DNA of 64,000 nt from assembly GCA_008501825.1 (NCBI GenBank), contig QQUA01000019.1, positions 62,001-126,000 on the forward strand, read 5' to 3'. Both the position numbers and the translations under genes were made by a program. The notes beneath the pieces were generated by a model, which ran no database searches, was not told the origin of the DNA, and saw nothing but the letters and a program-made list of their open reading frames with translations. This DNA is from Planctomycetota bacterium. GTDB taxonomy: Bacteria; Planctomycetota; UBA1135. This document shows positions 8,913 to 17,545 of this stretch, in pieces (position 1 is the first letter of the stretch; every line of letters starts with the position of its first letter).

Positions 8913-10439
8913 TTAAGGGCGCAAGCCCGCTCCGGTCACTACCGAGGGATAGCCCACTTGAGCGGCCTGCAAGAACAATTGCTTGCCGTGGTAAAGGGGA
9001 TCCACCGGGAAGCTGAAAGTAGCTTCTCCCTGGGCGTCGGTCATCACCGGTCCAGCGGCAAACTTCGGTTCGCGCAACCACAAAGTCGCAGCGACCAACG
9101 GCTCATAGGTGGGTTTGAATCCTTGAATGGTGTAAAACAGCCAAAGATCTTCCAACGGCCGAAAGCCGTAGGCGCGAACGTCGACTTGAGTAGCAGGGCG
9201 GTCCACGATCAGACTGAGGAAGGGCGGATCCAGAGAAAGGGCTCGAACCACGCCGAAGAAATTTCCAAGCAGATCCTTTTCGTATTTGCTGCTGATGATG
9301 ACATCGTTACGTCCATCTAAATCTAAATCTCCGATTCCACTGACCGCCCAACCCATACGGTCTCCACCATGACGCCCGTAAAGGTGGTTGACGATTCCTC
9401 CGTCATGACCGGAAAAGATCCAAACGGCGCCGGCATCTTCACCGGGATAACCGGTGGCATCAGCACCGACGATCCAGTCAGGAAGTCCGTCGCCGTCCAC
9501 GTCTCCCAGGCCGGCCACCTGCAAGCCGAAATTGTCGCCCTCGGTTTCTTCCTGATACTGAAAGACGAGAGATCCGTCATAGCCGGAAAAAACTTTGACG
9601 AACCCGAATTCGGTGGAACCGAAAGTGAGCGGGCTGCAGCCCAGTACCAGCTCCGGGTAGCCGTCGCCGTTCAAATCCCCGACAGCTTCTATTTGGAGAT
9701 TGGCAAACTCGGTCGAGTAGCCGGGGAACTGCAAAAGCACTGCGCCATCGACCCCGGAAAGGACATAGGCGTGTTCATGATCCTCGGTTCCAATGTCCGG
9801 AACTCCATCCAAGTTCACGTCCCCGAGTGCTCTGGCGGTAGGACCTACATCCGAAACAGTGAAGAATTCACTGCCGTCGGCTCCGGACAAGAAATGCAAA
9901 GTGAAAGGATAGAAAGAACCGATCACAAGATCCGGAATGAAGTCTCCATTCAGATCACCGGGGCTACACAAACCGTAGCCGTACAAATCCACTCCCAGGC
10001 CGGCTTCGAATTCGAACAGGATTCCAGCGTCATAACCGGAGAAAACTCGAACCTTGCCGTATGAAGTCGGGATCACTTCTTCGCGTTTGGCCGCCACGGC
10101 AAAGTCATCCCAGCCGTCTCCGTTCATATCCCCCACGCCGGCGACCGCGGAACCGAACTCGCCGCCATCCTTGCTTCCAATCAAGCGATAAATCAAGCTG
10201 CCATCGAAACCGGAAAGGACCGCTGCTGCGCCGTTGTTGGACATGCCGACATCAGCAGACGGTCCGCCCACCAGCAGGTCCGGCACCCCGTCTCCATCTA
10301 CGTCACCCGCGGGTGCCAGGGTATTTCCAAAGGAAGCGGAAGTCGGCCCTGCCCAACGATGCAAAACTTCCTGGGCGAACAACGTCGGATGCAACATCCA
10401 AACAAGAGCCGAAGCAAACCAGAAAAAAGAACGTTTCAT
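8913..10439 (-). CDS. Secreted FG-GAP repeat (integrin-alpha-like) beta-propeller protein
   Basis: 508 residues. The ATG at 10439 is chosen because GGAGG sits just upstream and it begins a good signal peptide (MKRSFFWFAS to TLFAQ). Seven or so blades carry FG-GAP motifs: SFGNTLAPAGDVDGDGVPD, EFGSAVAGVGDMNGDGWDD, LGDVDGDGLPD, IGDLDLDGRND. The D-x-D-G-D-G loops should bind calcium. The C-terminal 90 residues (VDVRAYGF, WLFYTIQG, MTDAQGEATFSF, LFLQAAQVG) look like a divergent member of the C-terminal domain of the CRTAC1-like proteins. Probably extracellular; ligand unknown. Confidence 0.82.
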   Translation of the reverse strand: MKRSFFWFASALVWMLHPTLFAQEVLHRWAGPTSASFGNTLAPAGDVDGDGVPDLLVGGPSADVGMSNNGAAAVLSGFDGSLIYRLIGSKDGGEFGSAVAGVGDMNGDGWDDFAVAAKREEVIPTSYGKVRVFSGYDAGILFEFEAGLGVDLYGYGLCSPGDLNGDFIPDLVIGSFYPFTLHFLSGADGSEFFTVSDVGPTARALGDVNLDGVPDIGTEDHEHAYVLSGVDGAVLLQFPGYSTEFANLQIEAVGDLNGDGYPELVLGCSPLTFGSTEFGFVKVFSGYDGSLVFQYQEETEGDNFGLQVAGLGDVDGDGLPDWIVGADATGYPGEDAGAVWIFSGHDGGIVNHLYGRHGGDRMGWAVSGIGDLDLDGRNDVIISSKYEKDLLGNFFGVVRALSLDPPFLSLIVDRPATQVDVRAYGFRPLEDLWLFYTIQGFKPTYEPLVAATLWLREPKFAAGPVMTDAQGEATFSFPVDPLYHGKQLFLQAAQVGYPSVVTGAGLRP

Positions 10440-10562
10440 GGGAACCTCCAGGGTCGGCGAAAGCCGACCGACCGGTATTATCTCAAAGAGGTTGGGCGAA
10501 GTTAAGGTTCGCATGGAGTCTTCATATGCCTCACCTCATATGATTATCCTGAATCCAAGGAA

Positions 10563-10593
10563 TTAGAAAAAGCCGCCGGCACAAACCGGCGGC
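10563..10593 (-). terminator. Rho-independent terminator after the TPR-CHAT gene
   Basis: GCCGCCGG (10572-10579) pairs with CCGGCGGC (10586-10593). On the minus strand the stem is followed by TTTTTC. It lies 20 bases past the stop at 10613. Confidence 0.85.
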
Positions 10594-10612
10594 CTCGCGA
10601 AAGGAAGTTCTG

Positions 10613-13420
10613 TCAAATCCCGAAGAATCGGAATCGAGCCCAATGAGCGGGGTGAAGGGCGGAGGATGAAACTTCTTCCCCGGCTTTCCGAAGCCAGCGG
10701 CGTTGCGCCCGCCACAAAGCTTCCGAGACTTCCCCGTTGCGGACTTCTTGACGCAGCATGGCTTCAAAGGCCCAGCCCTTGCCGTCGGGAGCATTCCATT
10801 GGCTCAGGCAAACGCCGGCAGCGCCGGAAGTTTGTAAGCCGCAAACCAGGGCGAACAAACCTTCGGGATGAAGGTCTAGCTCACCCAGTTGAGGACCGAC
10901 GGCTGCCGCCGGCAAAAGCAGGAAGTCAGCATTCACGTTCAAGTGGAATACTTCTCCAAGATCCAGGAGACCGTCGGGCCGCTGCCAAAACGCACGGCCG
11001 TCTTCTGCTTCCGGTCCGAAAACCAGACAAGTTGCGGAAGGCACTTGAGCGTCGAGGTAAACCGGAAGCTGCAGATCCAAAAAACGCAACCGGTTCGGCA
11101 AAGCGGCCAGGAACTCTCGGAACGACGATTCCGTAACTTCGGCACCTTGGTAAACCGCTTCGCCATCGGGATAGTTGGGTGCAATGGCGGGCCGAGGGCT
11201 GAAACCCGGCTCCACTGCGAAACGATTCTTCAAGCGATTCCATTGGTGCAAGGGGGCTTCTTCGGCAAAGGCGTGCCCGGGACCGAAGTGAGCGATTTCT
11301 TGGCCGCCTTCCGCCTTTTGGGCCTGCAACAAAGCTTGCACGCTGGCGGCATAAGCAATCCGGCAATGGCGGGCCCACGGCTGTTTGGCCACCGTCAGAG
11401 CTTCGAACGGTACGAAAGCCAACGGGCCTTCGGGGACAATGTATACCTTGCGGAAAGCAGCAAGTTCCTCGCCCAGAGGCTGCAACAATCGCCGGCTCCA
11501 CTTATCCAAATCAGGATTGAGCTCGGCATCGGAACACGCGGCCAGGAATTCAGCCAGCTCAGAGCGCCAGGCTCGGCCTTCTCCCAAGGAAACCAATTGA
11601 TCGGTCTTCTCGTTTGAAGTCACCAACATGGCCCAAACACTTTCTTCGCTCCAGGGAAAGATCAGGATCGCTTGATCTTCCGCTTGCAGAAAGGCGCGGG
11701 CTTGCTGCAAATCCGCTCCTTGCGCTAGAACCAGAGAGCCCATAGCGGAGTCACTCTGAAGCGCAGCCTTTCGAAGGCGTTCCGTTTGAGCATTGAAGGC
11801 CTTTCGCTGTTCCTTCGGAACTGCAAGCCGTTCTGCTTGGCGCAAGTGGGAGAAGAACCGCCCCAGACTCGGGAACTGAAAGGCTTCTCCGCTTTCCAAC
11901 CACCAAGCCAACGCGCCTTGGATGGACCTTTGACGCTGCCGATCCGCGACTTGAAAGCTATCAGCCAGCAACTTTCCCTTTTCCGCCGCGGCGGTCCATC
12001 GCGCATGCCGGAGGAATTGATCGTAGTCTTCCAGCTCGGTCCACCAGCTTTGGAACATCAAGCCACTCAGACCGGAAGGAGGAGCTTTCTGCAAACAGGC
12101 TTCGGCCATGTCCAGCAAATCCAAGGCACCGACAGTGATTCCCGCCGAATCCACCTCGACTTCCAACAAAGCCAAAAACAGCGGCAACAAAGCCGGATGA
12201 TCCTCTCCCAGGGCTTCGCGCCGGATTTCCAACACGGACATCAGAACTTCTTTGGCTTGATCGAGGTTTCCGTCGGCGGCCAAAGATTGTCCTAGCCGGA
12301 ATCGCATTTCCGATACCAAGTCGTTGGCTTCGCCGATTTCAGATACGGCCAGTTGCACACCTTCCTGCAAATGCTCGACCGCGCTGGACCAATGGCCAAG
12401 CAAAAAGTGATCGTATCCAAGCACTCCCAGTGCTTGCGCCATTTCCAAACTTTGCGGCGCGCTTTGCCGCAGCCTTTCCACCAAGGCTTGCAGTACCGGC
12501 TCTGCGTCTTCGGCAAACCCGAAATCCAAAAGGCGTCCGCAAAGTTGGATGTCCCGGCTCCAGGATTCCGCACCTTCCAAACTCATCGCCGTGCGACGGC
12601 TCAAGATCTGGTCCAAGATTTCCTTGGCCTCGATGTTCTCACCCAAGCGGCGGAATTGAGCCAACTGGGCGTCGAGCAAGCTTTGCCAACCGGCACTGCC
12701 TTCGGCACCGGCTCCGGCCAAAGCGTTGGCAGCGTGTTCGAACAGTAAAAGGGCGGCGCCGACCTTGCCTTGCCTGGCCAGCAAATCGGCCAGGGAGCTC
12801 ATCGGACGGCTGGTGGTGGGATTCATGCCGCCCAGGACACGTTCATAAATCGCGGTGGCCCATTCCAGATGCTGTTGAGCTTCCGCAGTTCTCCCCAAAC
12901 TCAAGAAAATTCGGGCGGCGGCTTCCCGAGCTTCCGCCGCCATGGGCGTCCGACCGTAACTGGCTTCGAAATCCTCAACCGCTTTTTGAATCCAAACTGC
13001 CGCTTGCTCCAGGTCCCCCATGCGCTCGGCAACTCCAGCCAGATTGCGCCGCACTTGCGCGGTTCCCGGCGAGGGGTCGCCACCGAGCTTGGCGATTCGC
13101 AAGGCTTCCCGGCCGGCGTCCACCGCTTCTTCGTGGCGATCGGCTTGGGACAAACAGAAAGCAAGGTTGTTCCAAGTGCGGGCCACCAATTGGTGGTCCT
13201 TACCCAGCTCGGCCTCCTGATCCTTCAATAGCTTCTGAAAAGCTTGAATCGCATCCTCCAACCGGCCGGCCTGCATGAGAGCCTGAGCGGCTTCGGAACG
13301 GCGGGTGGCCTTTTTGAAGTTCTCGATTTCCTGGGGACTGGGTTTGGACGATTCCTGGGCCACGGCTGACGTCGGCAGGACCAGGCACAGGGCTAGCAGC
13401 AGGATGGGGAAGGGCTTCAT
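10613..13420 (-). CDS. Secreted TPR protein with a degenerate CHAT domain
   Basis: 935 residues, with a signal peptide (MKPFPILLLALCLVLPTSAVAQ), then about ten helical TPR-like repeats between residues 30 and 450, a helical linker, and a CHAT (caspase-like) domain from about residue 580. The CHAT fold is readable (VYIVPEGPLAFVPFEAL; LPNRLRFLDLQLP; DGLLDLGEVF; ADFLLLPAAAVG). Where active CHAT domains have a His in an HLATHG-like strand and Cys in LSACETG, this one has LDLQLP and LPAAAVG, so both catalytic residues are gone. It may act as a scaffold or pseudo-protease in the periplasm. It has its own 3-prime terminator. Confidence 0.8.
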   Translation of the reverse strand: MKPFPILLLALCLVLPTSAVAQESSKPSPQEIENFKKATRRSEAAQALMQAGRLEDAIQAFQKLLKDQEAELGKDHQLVARTWNNLAFCLSQADRHEEAVDAGREALRIAKLGGDPSPGTAQVRRNLAGVAERMGDLEQAAVWIQKAVEDFEASYGRTPMAAEAREAAARIFLSLGRTAEAQQHLEWATAIYERVLGGMNPTTSRPMSSLADLLARQGKVGAALLLFEHAANALAGAGAEGSAGWQSLLDAQLAQFRRLGENIEAKEILDQILSRRTAMSLEGAESWSRDIQLCGRLLDFGFAEDAEPVLQALVERLRQSAPQSLEMAQALGVLGYDHFLLGHWSSAVEHLQEGVQLAVSEIGEANDLVSEMRFRLGQSLAADGNLDQAKEVLMSVLEIRREALGEDHPALLPLFLALLEVEVDSAGITVGALDLLDMAEACLQKAPPSGLSGLMFQSWWTELEDYDQFLRHARWTAAAEKGKLLADSFQVADRQRQRSIQGALAWWLESGEAFQFPSLGRFFSHLRQAERLAVPKEQRKAFNAQTERLRKAALQSDSAMGSLVLAQGADLQQARAFLQAEDQAILIFPWSEESVWAMLVTSNEKTDQLVSLGEGRAWRSELAEFLAACSDAELNPDLDKWSRRLLQPLGEELAAFRKVYIVPEGPLAFVPFEALTVAKQPWARHCRIAYAASVQALLQAQKAEGGQEIAHFGPGHAFAEEAPLHQWNRLKNRFAVEPGFSPRPAIAPNYPDGEAVYQGAEVTESSFREFLAALPNRLRFLDLQLPVYLDAQVPSATCLVFGPEAEDGRAFWQRPDGLLDLGEVFHLNVNADFLLLPAAAVGPQLGELDLHPEGLFALVCGLQTSGAAGVCLSQWNAPDGKGWAFEAMLRQEVRNGEVSEALWRAQRRWLRKAGEEVSSSALHPAHWARFRFFGI

Positions 13421-13667
13421 GACGCAATGGGCTGATTCACTCCGCCACCGGCTCGCTCATGCTCGGTGGCTTCCTAGGGGTTGCCACTTTGGAAGGGGTT
13501 TCTTTCAAAAAATCCTGGACTCCATCGAGGTCGTCGAGGCACCGCAGGACCTCGACATAAGTCCCTTTCTAAAAATACTTAATGACTTCCCGAAGACCGG
13601 GCCGACGAAGTTCATCGCCGGCCCCAAAAACTCCTGAGTGAACCTTTTTGAACTTTCTTGAAGATGA

Positions 13668-15428
13668 TTAGTTGGCTCGCAAAGTCTTGGTATTGCTGTC
13701 ATAGGTGATTCCAGCGGAATCCACCCGGACTTCCAACCAGATCTTGACGCCGCTGAGAGCGGGAGGCACGGTACCGACCACCGACCAGGTTCCGGTCGAG
13801 GAGGTGGTTCCGGTAGCCACGGTGCCGTAAGGCGAACCAATCTCGAAAGGATGACCGTTGATGGTGGTGCCGGTGTTGCTGCGGCTCCAGTACATCCAAG
13901 CCGGGCTGCTGGCCGGGGCGTCGGCTACGTTGTAGATCACGGTGCTGCCGACGTCGGCGAAAGCCGGACCGGTCAAAGTGATCGCATCCACGTTTTGACC
14001 GACGGTAATGCCGGCCGCATCCCAACCGTCGGAATCGTTGTTACTCGGATCGGCGTCATCGGTGTCGACGATCACGCCGAGGAAGTATTCGCCCGGCAGC
14101 GTACCTTGAGGAATAGTCGGCGGAGGGACGGTGATCGTATTCCCGTCCATAGGACCGAAATTCCAAGCAAAAGTGTGGCTCTGCAGAAACGTATCGTATT
14201 CAGAAATATTGTCATTGGTTGACAAGTAAACCGAAGTGGCAATGGTTCTTAAACCCGGATCAAATTTGGAGCTATTGAACAGTTTGTATTGGAAGGAAGT
14301 CACCGCCTCTCCGGGATAAATCACACTTCCCCCCATATCCACCTCGGCTTGCATGGGGACCCAATCTTCTTGGGTGGTCGAATATCCTTCGGGGATAAAG
14401 GTGTCGTACATAAGGGAGAATGCCTCAGAATCAATTCGGCTGGCCTGCATTTCAGTCGTAGTGCCAAAAAGTCCCCTCCCCTTCCAGATAGTGGCATAGA
14501 CGAAGCGAGGAGGGTAAGACACGTCGACAAAGTAAATTCCTCCTCCCGTCATGCCATCCAATTTGCAACCCTCCCCCATATCCGCCTCAAGATACCACGG
14601 ATCTGCTTTATCCCAGTTGCCATTGGCGTAATAGAGTTGATCCGGCGCCCCGTCGAAACAATCTTCCGGATATCCGGTCATCCAAAAATTATTGTTCAAG
14701 AAGAAATTGTCATCATCGTTGTAACCGTAGCCCAACCAACCGGTCAAAAAACCTACTGGGCGATCCAGACGGATCCAACCCATGTCCCGGCCGAAAGCCC
14801 CTTGAATCCAAGATTGGAAGGCACTCAAGGCCACTCCGTTGGCGGAACCGAAGGCATCGTCGTCTCCGTCCCAAGCCGGAGATACGTAGACGTTTTCTGA
14901 CCAATTTCCGCCGTTACCCTCGTGTACGCAATGACCGGCGGTAATCAATGTGCGGGCGTCGACCAAGGTCCCGGAGCAAAGATAGTTTTGGCCGGACTGG
15001 GTAAAGAAGATCCGGGCGTGGGTGGACCAGGGAAAATGTTGGTCCTCCATCTTCTGAAGCTGGCCGAAGCTTCGATTCAAGCTTTCCCACACCCCGTCGG
15101 CAAGCTCGCGACCGACGACGTAGCCTGAGCTCGGTTGGCCGCCTCGCTGGAGATCGATAACCGTTTCTTCGCCGGTGGCCACGTCGTAACTCACCGCCGG
15201 TCCGGATCCCCCACCGGCTTTGGCGAAGGCCGGCACCAGCTTAGCCCGATAGCTGGCCGGATCGAAATCAAAATTCCGCTGGTAGCGCTTCGGCCCTTCC
15301 TCTCCTGCTTTGGCCGGAACGACTTGGGATTTGAGCACTTCCGCGCGAGGTCCGTATTGGCCTTCCTGAGCTTCCAATGCAGAAGGCGCGGCGAAAAAGA
15401 GGACCGAAAGAGGAATGAACTTGTGCAT
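13668..15428 (-). CDS. Secreted trypsin-like (S1) protease homologue 1, catalytic Ser replaced by Thr
   Basis: 586 residues. The start at ATG 15428 gives a signal peptide (MHKFIPLSVLFFAAPSALEAQ). The catalytic His is in LITAGHCVHEG (about residue 164) and the Asp in DMGWIRLDRP (about 213). The serine position reads GMTGGGIY with codon ACG (14547-14549), where the two neighbouring paralogues read GMSGGGIY. A CARDB-like or beta-sandwich region follows. The last 100 residues (ITLTGPAFADVGST to LRAN) are almost identical in DNA to those of paralogue 2. Fold and export are clear; proteolytic activity is doubtful. Confidence 0.82.
   Translation of the reverse strand: MHKFIPLSVLFFAAPSALEAQEGQYGPRAEVLKSQVVPAKAGEEGPKRYQRNFDFDPASYRAKLVPAFAKAGGGSGPAVSYDVATGEETVIDLQRGGQPSSGYVVGRELADGVWESLNRSFGQLQKMEDQHFPWSTHARIFFTQSGQNYLCSGTLVDARTLITAGHCVHEGNGGNWSENVYVSPAWDGDDDAFGSANGVALSAFQSWIQGAFGRDMGWIRLDRPVGFLTGWLGYGYNDDDNFFLNNNFWMTGYPEDCFDGAPDQLYYANGNWDKADPWYLEADMGEGCKLDGMTGGGIYFVDVSYPPRFVYATIWKGRGLFGTTTEMQASRIDSEAFSLMYDTFIPEGYSTTQEDWVPMQAEVDMGGSVIYPGEAVTSFQYKLFNSSKFDPGLRTIATSVYLSTNDNISEYDTFLQSHTFAWNFGPMDGNTITVPPPTIPQGTLPGEYFLGVIVDTDDADPSNNDSDGWDAAGITVGQNVDAITLTGPAFADVGSTVIYNVADAPASSPAWMYWSRSNTGTTINGHPFEIGSPYGTVATGTTSSTGTWSVVGTVPPALSGVKIWLEVRVDSAGITYDSNTKTLRAN
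13678..13977 (-). repeat. Near-identical 300-base repeat, copy 1 (3-prime end of protease 1)
   Basis: Aligns without gaps to 15619-15918 with about a dozen differences by line-by-line comparison. It encodes the C-terminal domain. Identity drops sharply upstream of it in the coding sense, which suggests recent gene conversion. Confidence 0.9.
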
Positions 15429-15544
15429 GGCCTGGGGTTTAGATTCTTGAATGGTAGAAGTGGCGGGTTCGGGTGGTGGGCCCCTGCTTGGAGCCCCTTT
15501 TCGCCTTCCCATTGGGCTCCTCAATCGCCGATCTTTCCGAGAAT

Positions 15545-15578
15545 TTGAAAAACGGCCGGCGCTCGAAAGCACCGGCCG
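15545..15578 (-). terminator. Rho-independent terminator after protease 2
   Basis: CGGCCGG (15553-15559) pairs with CCGGCCG (15572-15578), and GC/GC extends the stem inside past one mismatch. The minus strand continues with TTTTTC. It lies 30 bases past the stop at 15609. Confidence 0.87.
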
Positions 15579-15608
15579 TGGAAGGGATTCCTTTTAGGAG
15601 AGGAGGAT

Positions 15609-17369
15609 TTAGTTTCCTCGCAAAGTCTTGGTATTGCTGTCGTAAGTGACCCCGGCGGAATCCACCCGGACTTCCAACCAGATCTTGACGCCGCTGAGAG
15701 CGGGAGGCACGGTGCCGACCACCGACCAGGTTCCGGTCGAGGAGGTGGTTCCGGTAGCCACGGTGCCGTAAGGCGAACCGATCTCGAAAGGATGACCGTT
15801 GATGGTGGTGCCGGTGTTGCTGCGGCTCCAGTACATCCAAGCCGGGCTGCTGGCCGGGGCGTCGGCCACGTTGTAGGTCACGGTGCTGCCGACATCGGCG
15901 AAGGCAGGACCGGTCAAGGTAATGGAGTCGTAGGGATTCACCACCGTGATCGGCGCGGCGTCCCATCCATCGGTATCGTTGTTGTCTTGGTTCAGGTCGA
16001 CTTCATCCACGATCACGCCGAGGAAGTAATTCCCTGCAAGGGTGTTGGCGGGAATGGTCGGCGGCGGCACGTTGATGATCACGCCACCCATGGGACCGAA
16101 ATCCCAATTGAAGTAGTGCCGTTGGATGTGAGTATCGAACTCGGAGATGTTGTCGTTGCTGGACAAGTAAACATCGACGTCGATTTGAGTCGAAGGCGGA
16201 TCGTATTTGGAAGTGTTGAAGATCGTGTAATCCATGTGAGCCACGGCCTCGCCGGCCACGACCGAACTGCCACCCATGTCGACCCGGGTCCGCAAGGGAA
16301 TGTAATCTTCTTGCGTAGTCGAGTATGCATCGGGAATGAAGGAGTTGACCATCCAATCAAAAGCCGAAGACTCGATCCGCCGGGCCCCCATGCGGGTCGT
16401 GGAAGTAGGCCATCCCCAACCGTGACTGACGTTGGCGTACACGTAGCGGTTGCCAAATCCATCGTGGTAGTAGATGCCGCCGCCGCTCATCCCGCCGATC
16501 CAGCAAGATTCATTCATGTCGGCTTCAACGATGTGGCTGCCGACGCTGTCCCACGTCCCCCCCGCGTAATAAAGGGTGTCCGGGGCTCCGGAGAAGCAAC
16601 CCCCGGGATACCCGGTCATCCAAAAACTAGTGCTGTTCCACCAGTTGTTGTCATCGTTGTATCCGTAACCGAACCATCCGGTCAGGAAACCGACGGGACG
16701 GTCCAAACGAACCCAGCCGATGTCACCGGCGTAATCGCCATCGTAGACCCAGTTGGACCAGGAACTGAGTAGAACGCCGTTGGCGGAACCAAAGGCATCG
16801 TCATCGCCGTCCCAGGAGGGAGAAATGGAAACGTTGGTGGACCATTGGCCGCCAAAACCCTCGTGGACGCAGTGCCCGGCCGTCATCATCGTTCTGGCAT
16901 CGACCAGGGTTCCGGAACAAAGATAGGGAATGCCGGATTGCTGGAAGAACATCCGCGCGTGGGCCGACCAGGGAAAAGCAGACGAAGTAATCCCTTGCAA
17001 TTGGCCGAAACTCCGATTCAAACTCTCGCCGACTTCATCGGCCAAATTGCGACCGACCACCCAGCCTGCATTCGGCAAGCCGCTGGTGACCGGATCGAAA
17101 GCTTGTTCTTCACCGGAAAGCAGGTCGTAAGTCAAAGCCCGCTTCGGACCGGTAGAAATCCCCGAGGTCGCAGGCATCGGTTTTACCTGATATGCAGAAG
17201 AATCGAACGGGCGCAGGATTTCGTAACGCAGTTGGCCTTCGTCTCCTTGCACCGCCTGACTGACTTCGGAGCTTTCAATTTTCGCTTGGACCGTTCCTTG
17301 CTCTTGTTGGGCGGGCAAAGCCGCGGCGAGCCAAATCAACGGGAAGACACTTATTTTGGTTTTGGACAT
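15609..17369 (-). CDS. Secreted trypsin-like (S1) protease 2
   Basis: 586 residues. ATG 17369 starts a signal peptide (MSKTKISVFPLIWLAAALPAQ); in-frame sequence upstream overlaps a terminator and is not coding. The catalytic triad is intact: MMTAGHCVHEG (His), DIGWVRLDRP (Asp) and GGMSGGGIYY (Ser). A PSWDGDDDAFGSANG loop is shared by all three paralogues. After the protease come a beta-rich region of about 120 residues and the roughly 100-residue C-terminal domain with WMYWSRSNTG. Extracellular or cell-surface endopeptidase; substrate unknown. Middle of three tandem paralogues, each with its own promoter region. Confidence 0.87.
   Translation of the reverse strand: MSKTKISVFPLIWLAAALPAQQEQGTVQAKIESSEVSQAVQGDEGQLRYEILRPFDSSAYQVKPMPATSGISTGPKRALTYDLLSGEEQAFDPVTSGLPNAGWVVGRNLADEVGESLNRSFGQLQGITSSAFPWSAHARMFFQQSGIPYLCSGTLVDARTMMTAGHCVHEGFGGQWSTNVSISPSWDGDDDAFGSANGVLLSSWSNWVYDGDYAGDIGWVRLDRPVGFLTGWFGYGYNDDNNWWNSTSFWMTGYPGGCFSGAPDTLYYAGGTWDSVGSHIVEADMNESCWIGGMSGGGIYYHDGFGNRYVYANVSHGWGWPTSTTRMGARRIESSAFDWMVNSFIPDAYSTTQEDYIPLRTRVDMGGSSVVAGEAVAHMDYTIFNTSKYDPPSTQIDVDVYLSSNDNISEFDTHIQRHYFNWDFGPMGGVIINVPPPTIPANTLAGNYFLGVIVDEVDLNQDNNDTDGWDAAPITVVNPYDSITLTGPAFADVGSTVTYNVADAPASSPAWMYWSRSNTGTTINGHPFEIGSPYGTVATGTTSSTGTWSVVGTVPPALSGVKIWLEVRVDSAGVTYDSNTKTLRGN
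15619..15918 (-). repeat. Near-identical 300-base repeat, copy 2 (3-prime end of protease 2)
   Basis: Partner of 13678-13977, about 96 percent identical, same orientation, offset 1941 bases. The corresponding part of protease 3 (about 17560-17860) is clearly related but far more diverged. Confidence 0.9.
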
Positions 17370-17490
17370 GTTTGCTGTGCATGGAAGCTGGGAAGGAATG
17401 AGTGAATGATCCGTGGAGTGCGCTTCCAAAACACCCTCTAGATGGCCTTCCCTTGTCCTTTGCCAGAACCCATCTTTCCGGTTTTTTGAA

Positions 17491-17520
17491 TAAAAAAAGA
17501 CCGGCGCCCGAAAGCGCCGG
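17491..17520 (-). terminator. Rho-independent terminator after protease 3
   Basis: CCGGCGC (17501-17507) pairs with GCGCCGG (17514-17520) around a 6-base loop. The minus strand continues TCTTTTTTTATTC. It lies 25 bases past the stop at 17546. Confidence 0.9.
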
Positions 17521-17545
17521 CCCAAGCATCAGGAGCGATTCAGCC

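Noticed and set aside
13599-13624. Hairpin GGGCCG/CGGCCC as terminator of protease 1
   Set aside because: The loop is 14 bases and there is no U-tract on the minus strand.
15792-16772. 326-residue open frame antisense to protease 2
   Set aside because: Same artefact as above; no ribosome site or recognisable motif.
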